Below, piece after piece: positions 8,043 through 13,185 of a stretch of DNA of 13,185 nucleotides; positions within the stretch are counted from its first letter, which is position 1; each line of letters opens with the position of its first letter. The stretch lies in assembly GCA_937859895.1 (NCBI GenBank), contig CALMAV010000418.1:1-13185 (forward strand), in the 5' to 3' direction. Under the pieces are notes generated by a model, which searched no databases, was not told the DNA's origin, and saw nothing but the letters and a program-made list of their open reading frames with translations. The stretch is from an uncultured Bryobacterales bacterium (GTDB taxonomy: Bacteria; Acidobacteriota; Terriglobia; Bryobacterales; Bryobacteraceae). A program made the translations under genes and the position numbers.

Positions 8043-8981
8043 ATGTCATATCGCTATCGCATTACTGTGTTTACTCCGGCCTACAATCGTGCCGCCACAC
8101 TGCATCGCCCATACGCATCGCTCCGGGCACAAACCATGCGCGATTTCGAATGGCTCATTGTCGATGATGGCTCGGAGGATAGCACCAGAAGGCTAGTCGA
8201 AGGTTGGCAGAAGGAAGGGGAGTTTCCCATCCGCTATCTGTATCAGTCGAATGCTGGAAAGCCGGCGGCGTGTAATGCTGGCATTCAGGCCGCGCAGGGC
8301 GAGCTTTTCCTTACACTTGACTCTGACGATGGCTGCGTACCCAATGCCCTGGAGCGTCTTCTCTTCCACTGGAACAGCATCCCAGAGAGCCGCCGCTCTG
8401 AGTTCAGCGCCGTCACTGCCCTGTGCCAGGATCAGAACGGGAAGCTGGTGGGTACCCTGTTCCCATCCGATCCTCTCGACTCCAACTCGATCGAGCTGGT
8501 CTACAAGTATCGGGTTAAGGGCGAGAAGTGGGGATTCCAACGCACCGAAGTTTTAAAAGAGTTCCCGTTTCCAGCCGATTCTGAACACAAGTTCGTCTCG
8601 GAAAGCGTTGTCTGGATGGCCATCGCCCGCAAATACAAGACCCGGTTCGTCAACGAGCAGCTGCGCGTTTACTGGATTGACGACGGGGCGGCCGATCACC
8701 TGACGACCCTGCGTCCCGAAGTCGTTCACGGGCGCGCCGCCGGTCACCGCATGGTTCTCAATGACCTGATCTCCTGGTTCTCCCAGGCTCCGGAGGCGCT
8801 CGCCAAGTCCGCCATTAACTTCAGCCGTTACTCTTTTGACGTTGGTATTGGATGGCGTGAGCAGCTCCGGCAAATACACCCTAAATTTGCTCAGTGTCTT
8901 CTGCTCGCGACCCTGCCACTGGGATATGCTTTTTCGCGACGTGACCGCCGCTCCTTATCAGGTACTACAACTGATCGATAG
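8043..8981 (+). CDS. Glycosyltransferase family 2 (GT-A fold)
   Basis: The product is 312 residues, starting MSYRYRITVFTPAYNRAATL, the usual first strand of a GT2 enzyme. Further motifs are EWLIVDDGSEDST (D41-D42), NAGKPAACNAGIQAAQGELF and the metal-binding DXD-type D93-S94-D95-D96. Known for the family: an inverting transferase using a nucleotide sugar with a divalent metal at the cytoplasmic face. The start is set by the good ribosome site and by the domain beginning directly at residue 6; the longer open frame upstream encodes no family sequence. The last 30 residues hold one hydrophobic stretch (CLLLATLPLGYAF), which could touch the membrane. It sits between the two beta-helix paralogues together with the methyltransferase gene. 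Sugar specificity cannot be inferred. Confidence 0.92.
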   Translation: MSYRYRITVFTPAYNRAATLHRPYASLRAQTMRDFEWLIVDDGSEDSTRRLVEGWQKEGEFPIRYLYQSNAGKPAACNAGIQAAQGELFLTLDSDDGCVPNALERLLFHWNSIPESRRSEFSAVTALCQDQNGKLVGTLFPSDPLDSNSIELVYKYRVKGEKWGFQRTEVLKEFPFPADSEHKFVSESVVWMAIARKYKTRFVNEQLRVYWIDDGAADHLTTLRPEVVHGRAAGHRMVLNDLISWFSQAPEALAKSAINFSRYSFDVGIGWREQLRQIHPKFAQCLLLATLPLGYAFSRRDRRSLSGTTTDR

Positions 8982-8992
8982 TACTTTTCCGT

Positions 8993-9008
8993 GTAAGTGA
9001 GGTAACTT
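8993..9008 (+). repeat. Right members of the two inverted repeats flanking the GT2 gene
   Basis: GTAAGTGA (8993-9000) and AGGTAACTT (9000-9008) are exact reverse complements of 7996-8003 and 8015-8023. They lie in the 125-base gap before the methyltransferase gene, the largest gap in the operon. No clear promoter or terminator was seen in the rest of that gap. Confidence 0.35.
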
Positions 9009-9094
9009 CAACAGCCGCTAACTGAACTCTTCAATGTGCGTGTTTTAGCGTGTTGTTGGACGGCTGGAAGCAGATATTTCGTCGGGACATCAAT

Positions 9095-9099
9095 AGGAG
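9095..9099 (+). promoter_or_regulatory. Ribosome binding site deciding the GTG start of the methyltransferase
   Basis: AGGAG lies 7 bases before GTG at 9107, close to ideal. It favours this start over the in-frame GTG at 9050, which would add 19 residues outside the zinc ribbon. Confidence 0.7.
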
Positions 9100-9106
9100 T
9101 TCCCGC

Positions 9107-10063
9107 GTGAAGCCATCGTTTGACGCTTTGCTGGTCTGCCCGGTCTGCCATTCGGAGCTGCTGCTCGGCCAAGACTATTTTTGTTGTACCGGCTCTGCCT
9201 GCCGTCAGCAGTATCCGTTGGTTGGCAGCATCCCAATTCTATTGTCGGAGCACCTGAGTACCTTCCGCATGGCACCTTATTGTAGTCGGCTCAATGAAAC
9301 ATACCAGCCATCCTGGCGAAAACGGCTGCGCCAGCTAGTTCCCCGAATCTCGGGCAATCTAGTAGCGCGGACTAATTTCAAAGCGTTGGTTGTTCGGCTC
9401 CTGACGCAAACCGAGCGGCCGCGAGTGTTGATCTTAGGAGGAGCTGAGCGGGGTGAGGGAATCAGTCCTTTGCTGGACGATGGCCGGCTCGAGTGCCTGG
9501 AAAGTGATATCGTCATCGGGCGGCGAACAGAAGCAGTCTTCGACGCCAGTTACCTTCCAATACGCTCGAGTTCGATAGACGGTGTTGTGGTGCAGGCCGT
9601 GCTGGAGTATGTGCTGGATCCGGCGCTTGCTGTTGCTGAGATTCACCGGGTGCTGAAGCCGGGTGGGATTGTCTATTCGGAGATGCCCTTTTTACAGGAT
9701 GTGCATGGAGGGCGCTACGACTTCACTCGTTTGACCCACCTTGGGCACTTGCGTCTGTTCCGGCACTTTGAGGAGATCGCCAGCGGAGCCTGTGCTGGAC
9801 CAGCAACGGCGCTAGCCTGGTCGCTCCAGCAATTCTTTCTAGCGTTTGTACGCTCGCCTTGGCTCCGGGATGGAGTCAAAATCGCAACCGGCTTTTCGTT
9901 CTTTTGGATCCGCTTCTTCGATTACTTCTTAGCTGCCACGCCCGGCGGTTTGGATGGGGCAACAGGGACTTACCTCCTGGCTACGAAGAGCGATCTCGTG
10001 TTATCGGATCGGAGACTACTCGAAAAGTATCGCGGTGCGGTACCGGTCGGAGACGTTCTGTAA
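9107..10063 (+). CDS. SAM-dependent methyltransferase with N-terminal Trm112-like zinc ribbon
   Basis: From the GTG at 9107 the product is 318 residues. Residues 8-45 form a Trm112-like zinc ribbon: C11-P-V-C14, then C26/C27 and C32, ending in YPLVGSIPILL. A class I methyltransferase domain follows, with a glycine-rich motif I ILGGAERGEG (109-118), an acidic strand-2 end (LECLESD), DASYLPIRSSSIDGVVVQAVLEYV and VLKPGG (182-187), of Methyltransf_11 type. Motif I is looser than the usual GxGxG. Known for such proteins in glycan clusters: O- or N-methylation of sugars or small precursors; which one cannot be told here. Hydrophobic aromatic stretches near 250-280 (LQQFFLAFV, FSFFWIRFFDYFL) may contact the membrane. 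A 125-base gap precedes it and 89 bases follow. Confidence 0.88.
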   Translation: MKPSFDALLVCPVCHSELLLGQDYFCCTGSACRQQYPLVGSIPILLSEHLSTFRMAPYCSRLNETYQPSWRKRLRQLVPRISGNLVARTNFKALVVRLLTQTERPRVLILGGAERGEGISPLLDDGRLECLESDIVIGRRTEAVFDASYLPIRSSSIDGVVVQAVLEYVLDPALAVAEIHRVLKPGGIVYSEMPFLQDVHGGRYDFTRLTHLGHLRLFRHFEEIASGACAGPATALAWSLQQFFLAFVRSPWLRDGVKIATGFSFFWIRFFDYFLAATPGGLDGATGTYLLATKSDLVLSDRRLLEKYRGAVPVGDVL

Positions 10064-10152
10064 GCTGCTGCTGCCAAACTGCCTGAAAGTTTGCCCGTTA
10101 ATAGACACAGCAGTACCTCAACGCTCCATAAATGATTTGAGTAGCCGTATAA

Positions 10153-11478
10153 ATGGGAGACACTAGTCACCGGCTTATGCTTCAACGAAAAATTTTTTGC
10201 TCCCGAATGCGATTAACGATATTGTGGCTGCCTTTGAGCCTGCTCCTGGCAGGCTCAGCATCAGCACAGTTAGATACACTGCCCAAATCTATAGCCAATT
10301 CCAATGCCATGGTGGCTCTGGGCAGCTTTGGCGCGGCTGGACAAGGTGCCGATGATACGGCAGTGTTCCAGGCGGCTTTCAATGGCGCCGCTGCTAAAGG
10401 GCAGACCTTGTCTGTTCCAGCCGGTCTATACAACATCCGCCCTCTCTATTTTCCTGCTAACTCTTCGGTGGTCTTTAGCGCAGGAGTGATTGTGCAAGCG
10501 CTGCCGGGCATTGGGCAGTATGAGCACCTGCTCAATATTGAGGATGTCCAAAATGTCTCATTGACCGGAACTCCCGGCCAAACCGTTTTTCGCATGAACA
10601 AAGCGGAGTACACCTCCGGTGAGTACCGCCACTGCCTGGCTATCCAGGGAGCGACCAATGTCACGGTAAGTGGTATACAATGTAACAATTCTGGCGGTGA
10701 CGGGCTGCACATATCGGGGAGTGTGCAACCTTACAGTTCAGCAGTGAAGATTCTGAACTCCGGATTCGACAATAACCGTAGACAAGGAATGAGCCTGATT
10801 TCCGGCAAAGACATCTTGGTGAGCGATTGTACGTTCACCAATAGCAACGGCACTCTTCCTTCTGACGGCATCGATATCGAGCCGAATGGCGTCACCGACG
10901 TGCTCCAGAATATCGACATTGAAAGCAGCAGCGTGACGGGCAACGACGGCGATGGCTTGGCCATGAGCATTGTGCAGATGAATGCCACCAGCGCTCCTAT
11001 TTCGATCAAAGTTGCTAACCTGCAGTCTGCGCGGAACAAGAAGAGCGGTTTCTTTGCGCAGGATGGTCAAGAAGGAAGGTATCCTGCTGTAGCTGGTACC
11101 ATCCTGATCTCAAACTCCTCCTCGACGCTCGATGGTACCTACGGGGCGGTAGCGTCGTTCTGGGATAGCAACGGAGCTTCGCTGACATTTCAGAACCTGA
11201 CTGTGACCAATGCGAACAGTTCGCGATCCACCATCGATAACGCGGCCATTGCAGTCAAGCGGGGCGGAGGCGCTATCCATCCCATGGGTAATGTTCATTT
11301 CCTGGGGACTTCTATCACCGACACAGCTAGTTATCTGGATGTTTACTTCACGGTGTACGACTGGTCGAAGATTGGGATCTCGCAATTGCAGTTGATGAAT
11401 TTCGGTGCGCTAAGCGGCGCCAGGGCAGCGACAGGGTTGTTCAATGGATCCCCTGCACCCTCTGTCAACATCAACTAG
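10153..11478 (+). CDS. Secreted right-handed beta-helix protein (pectate-lyase-like), copy 2
   Basis: This is up to 441 residues, with a typical signal peptide MRLTILWLPLSLLLAGSASA and likely cleavage before QLDTL. The start is uncertain: ATG codons at 10153, 10177 and 10207 are in frame, none with a strong ribosome site; a GGAGA sits 16 bases before 10177. After the signal comes a pectate_lyase_3-like start (LGSFGAAGQGADDTAVFQAAF), then many strand-turn repeats rich in Asn, Ser and Gly (VTVSGIQCNNSGGDGLHISG, ILVSDCTFTNSNG, VTGNDGDGLAMS), typical of a parallel beta-helix. It is alignable along its length with the protein at 6560-7987 (AEYTSGEYRHCL, YGAVASFW, DNAAIAVKRGGG), but codons differ widely, so the duplication is old. 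Probable role: binding or modification of the exported polysaccharide; no catalytic residues assigned. It is the last gene of the (+) run. Confidence 0.88.
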   Translation: MGDTSHRLMLQRKIFCSRMRLTILWLPLSLLLAGSASAQLDTLPKSIANSNAMVALGSFGAAGQGADDTAVFQAAFNGAAAKGQTLSVPAGLYNIRPLYFPANSSVVFSAGVIVQALPGIGQYEHLLNIEDVQNVSLTGTPGQTVFRMNKAEYTSGEYRHCLAIQGATNVTVSGIQCNNSGGDGLHISGSVQPYSSAVKILNSGFDNNRRQGMSLISGKDILVSDCTFTNSNGTLPSDGIDIEPNGVTDVLQNIDIESSSVTGNDGDGLAMSIVQMNATSAPISIKVANLQSARNKKSGFFAQDGQEGRYPAVAGTILISNSSSTLDGTYGAVASFWDSNGASLTFQNLTVTNANSSRSTIDNAAIAVKRGGGAIHPMGNVHFLGTSITDTASYLDVYFTVYDWSKIGISQLQLMNFGALSGARAATGLFNGSPAPSVNIN

Positions 11479-11484
11479 CAAGGT

Positions 11485-11545
11485 TGATTCACGTGAGGGA
11501 GTGCGCCGACCGGACCGTGAGTTGCGCTCCTCCCATCAGTGATCA
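11485..11545. terminator. Possible bidirectional terminator: long imperfect hairpin between convergent genes
   Basis: The 64-base gap between the convergent beta-helix and VanZ-like genes can fold on itself. TGATTCAC (11485-11492) faces GTGATCA (11539-11545), GGGAG (11497-11501) faces CTCCC (11530-11534), and GCGC (11503-11506) faces GCGC (11524-11527), with small bulges and a 17-base loop. There is no clear T-run on either strand, so it is not a textbook intrinsic terminator. The right arm includes the VanZ stop codon. Position between convergent genes is the main support. Confidence 0.35.
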
Positions 11546-12001
11546 GGAAGAATTTAGCGGTTTGTGCTTGACCGTGGAAGCTATAGCTTTGGAGAGTCCA
11601 ACCCCCAAAGCAATTCCAGTGATATTGATCAGCACGTCGCGTAGGCTCGGATCGCGCTTAGGAAAGAGCATCTGCAGGAGTTCGCTGCAAATTCCTATAG
11701 CGCTTCCTACACCGAGCACCAGGCTGGTCCGGTGCCCCATCGCGCCAAAGATCGAGTAAAGAAGCGCGCCGAGGATCGTATACAGAAACAGATGTACGTT
11801 CTTTTCGGCTATGAAATGGATCAGAGAACGATTTTCCGGCTCCAAGCTGCGCAGATGAAACGGTTTTCCGATCAGCGTCTCAAAAGCAGCATCGGCCCAG
11901 TGCCCGGCCCAGCCAGTAGAAGATAAGGCGATCAAGCTTAACCAAAACAGGACCACCAACAGCCAGGCGATCGAGCGGTTGCGAGAGGGTAGAGACGACA
12001 A
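11543..12001 (-). CDS. VanZ-like family membrane protein
   Basis: This 152-residue protein has about four hydrophobic segments (roughly residues 11-28, 69-87, 93-105 and 123-142). The VanZ signature is clear: K67-x2-H70-x3-Y74, then E107-x2-Q110-x3-P114-x-R116, D122-x3-N126-x2-G129. VanZ confers low-level teicoplanin resistance in enterococci by an unknown mechanism; most family members are uncharacterised and many lie beside exopolysaccharide or envelope genes. A resistance role should not be assumed here. The start is TTG at 12001, preceded by an AGGA nine bases upstream; no in-frame ATG lies upstream before a stop. It is convergent with the polysaccharide run and divergent from the membrane protein at 12138, so it has its own promoter somewhere in 12002-12137, which I could not pinpoint. 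Confidence 0.88.
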   Translation of the reverse strand: MSSLPSRNRSIAWLLVVLFWLSLIALSSTGWAGHWADAAFETLIGKPFHLRSLEPENRSLIHFIAEKNVHLFLYTILGALLYSIFGAMGHRTSLVLGVGSAIGICSELLQMLFPKRDPSLRDVLINITGIALGVGLSKAIASTVKHKPLNSS

Positions 12002-12010
12002 ACGATGCGT

Positions 12011-12014
12011 TCCT
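12011..12014 (-). promoter_or_regulatory. Ribosome binding site supporting the TTG start of the VanZ-like gene
   Basis: Read on the minus strand this is AGGA, nine bases before the TTG at 12001. It is the only good site near the start of the open frame. Confidence 0.55.
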
Positions 12015-12089
12015 GGACCGCTCCTAGCGCTCCCCCTCCATTGTAAGGACCTGCCGGGGATTAGGGCAACAAGAAGAGCAGCCCGATGG

Positions 12090-12109
12090 GACTGACAGTC
12101 TTGTCAGTC
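12090..12109. promoter_or_regulatory. Inverted repeat in the divergent intergenic region (candidate operator or hairpin)
   Basis: GACTGACA (12090-12097) and TGTCAGTC (12102-12109) form a perfect 8-base inverted repeat with a 4-base loop. A third copy of the core CTGACA occurs at 12117-12122. The cluster lies 28-48 bases before the ATG at 12138 and between divergent genes, a place where operators or leader hairpins are common. No regulator is recognised and no strong -35/-10 pair was found around it. Confidence 0.4.
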
Positions 12110-12137
12110 GTTGGTCCTGACATGAGATAGGCAACAC

Positions 12138-13185
12138 ATGAGAAAGCTTCGCTTTACGTCAGCAATTGTGCTGATCTTTGCCCTACTTGCACTGTTATCG
12201 GCAGCCGTGCAGGCTTGGGCCACGCGCTACGAGATGAATGAGGATGGCACCTCCTACGTGGAAGTGGCAGCCATGTACCTACACGGTCCCTGGACCGCTG
12301 CCGTCAATCCGTACTGGAATCCGCTCTACACGTGGTTTCTTGCCCTGGCTCAGTCCCGCAACGCTCATGGAGGTTTGGCGGATTACGCGAGCGCTCACCT
12401 GATCAACTTCATTATTTTTCTCGCCTGCTCGGTTGCCTTTGCTTTTTTCCTTGGCGAATTGAGAAAGAGTCAAAGACGGTTGTTCGATCCAACTCTTTAC
12501 GGCGAGTTGCCTTTGTGGGCATGGTGTCTGTTCGGCTGTGCTCTATTGATCTCTTGCAGCCTGGACTTAATCACTCTCGTCTGGGTCGGGCCGGACCTGC
12601 TGCTTTCCTCCCTGGTGTTTGGGGCGTTGGGTGCGGCGTTAAGAATACATCGATCGCGCCAGGGGGAGAACCGGATTCTGACCTGGTGCGGTCTTGGAAT
12701 TTTATTGGGCCTGTGTTACCTGGCAAAGCCCGTCGGACTGATTTTCGCAGCCTTGGTTGGCCTTGGGGTGCTTGTCTCGGCACGAGCGCAACGGGTTGCC
12801 GGATGGCAGTGGGCGCCTGCCGTTCTCCTCTTTGCCTGCTTGGTGCTGCCGTATATTGGCTTTATTTCAGCGAAAGCACACCGGGTCACGATCAGCTATA
12901 ACGGACCTCTGACTTACTTGTTCGTCACTGTCGGGCAACCCTATGGTTATCCTCACGGCGTCCCATTACCTCCCGGCAGTACTCTCCTGCATCCTCCGCA
13001 GCATCTCTTTGCGAAACCAGCAGCCTACGGGTTTGCTTCTCCGGTGCTTGGCTCGATACCCATTTGGTTCGATACCTCTTACTGGTATGAGGGAGTAAAG
13101 ATCCCGTTCTCCCCGCGGGGCCAGATCCGCCAGCTGCTGAAAAACGTCCGGACTGCTGCCCGGATTGTGTTGATCAGGCAAGCAG
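12138..13185 (+). CDS. Multi-pass membrane protein, GT-C/GT39-like glycosyltransferase candidate, 3' partial
   Basis: From ATG at 12138 the frame stays open to the window edge, giving 349 residues with no stop. The N-terminus MRKLRFTSAIVLIFALLALL is a membrane segment. An extracytoplasmic loop with E32-M-N-E-D36-G-T-S-Y and NPYWNPLYTWFLALA follows. This layout, an acidic residue in the first loop followed by an aromatic, proline-containing helix start, is typical of GT-C polyprenyl-phosphate-sugar transferases of the PMT/ArnT type. At least six more hydrophobic segments follow (around 80-100, 125-145, 155-172, 190-215, 225-240), then a soluble Pro-rich portion. Assignment to GT-C rests on pattern only; the rest of the protein is beyond the window. 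Its own transcription unit starts in the 136-base gap shared with the VanZ-like gene. A weak purine-rich GAGATAGG lies about 6 bases upstream. Confidence 0.75.
   Translation, partial: MRKLRFTSAIVLIFALLALLSAAVQAWATRYEMNEDGTSYVEVAAMYLHGPWTAAVNPYWNPLYTWFLALAQSRNAHGGLADYASAHLINFIIFLACSVAFAFFLGELRKSQRRLFDPTLYGELPLWAWCLFGCALLISCSLDLITLVWVGPDLLLSSLVFGALGAALRIHRSRQGENRILTWCGLGILLGLCYLAKPVGLIFAALVGLGVLVSARAQRVAGWQWAPAVLLFACLVLPYIGFISAKAHRVTISYNGPLTYLFVTVGQPYGYPHGVPLPPGSTLLHPPQHLFAKPAAYGFASPVLGSIPIWFDTSYWYEGVKIPFSPRGQIRQLLKNVRTAARIVLIRQA

Noticed and set aside
9050..9106. Longer methyltransferase start (GTG at 9050)
   Set aside because: The GTG at 9107 has a near-ideal AGGAG at 7 bases; the extra 19 residues precede the zinc ribbon and look unrelated.
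8982..9106. Internal promoter in the 125-base gap before the methyltransferase
   Set aside because: Candidate -35-like TTGGAC at 9056-9061 has no -10 hexamer at acceptable spacing.
10073..10095. Small inverted repeat (CAAACT / AGTTTG) after the methyltransferase stop, considered as a terminator
   Set aside because: Only a 6-base AT-rich stem without a T-run, and the next gene continues in the same direction 60 bases on; too weak.
11543..12001. Glycopeptide-resistance gene
   Set aside because: Only the VanZ-like family signature is present; no VanA/VanB-type ligase, VanH or VanX gene is in the window, and most family members have no resistance role.
12332..12901. 189-codon open frame on the plus strand
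   Set aside because: It lies inside the membrane-protein frame starting at 12138, which has the consistent hydrophobic pattern; the shadow translation resembles no family.

Overview
The window looks like part of a bacterial surface- or exo-polysaccharide locus, probably chromosomal. GC content is fairly high (high fifties percent by eye). The style of the genes (a WecA-like transferase with a long soluble tail, secreted beta-helix proteins, a Trm112-headed methyltransferase, a DltA/DltC-like pair next to a NodU-type carbamoyltransferase) reminds me of Acidobacteriota. That assignment is an inference from style, since there is no rRNA or other marker gene to confirm it.

Bases 1-11478 are a single co-directional (+) run of ten genes with short gaps, and two junctions are ATGA stop/start overlaps (779-782 and 5245-5248). 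In order they are: the 3' end of a stand-alone adenylation enzyme; a free-standing acyl/peptidyl carrier protein; an O-carbamoyltransferase; a WecA/WbpL-like polyprenyl-phosphate N-acetylhexosamine-1-phosphate transferase with a cytoplasmic C-terminal extension; a GT4 glycosyltransferase; an O-antigen ligase/polymerase-like membrane protein; a secreted right-handed beta-helix protein; a GT2 glycosyltransferase; a zinc-ribbon SAM methyltransferase; and a second secreted beta-helix protein that is a diverged paralogue of the first. A VanZ-like membrane protein lies on the minus strand (11543-12001), convergent with the operon across a gap that can fold into a long imperfect hairpin. Divergent from it, a multi-pass membrane protein resembling GT-C/GT39 glycosyltransferases (12138 onward) runs off the right edge.

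Inferred working model: the WecA-like enzyme starts a glycan on a polyprenyl-phosphate carrier, the GT4, GT2 and perhaps the GT-C enzyme extend it, and the ligase/polymerase joins or polymerises it outside the membrane. Carbamoyl and methyl groups, and possibly an aminoacyl or acyl group carried on the carrier protein, decorate it. The two exported beta-helix proteins would bind, cut or epimerise the product outside the cytoplasm. Flippase, chain-length regulator, exporter and sugar-nucleotide genes are not in this window.

No tRNA, rRNA, CRISPR array, transposase or phage gene was seen. No gene-free stretch exceeds about 140 bases.
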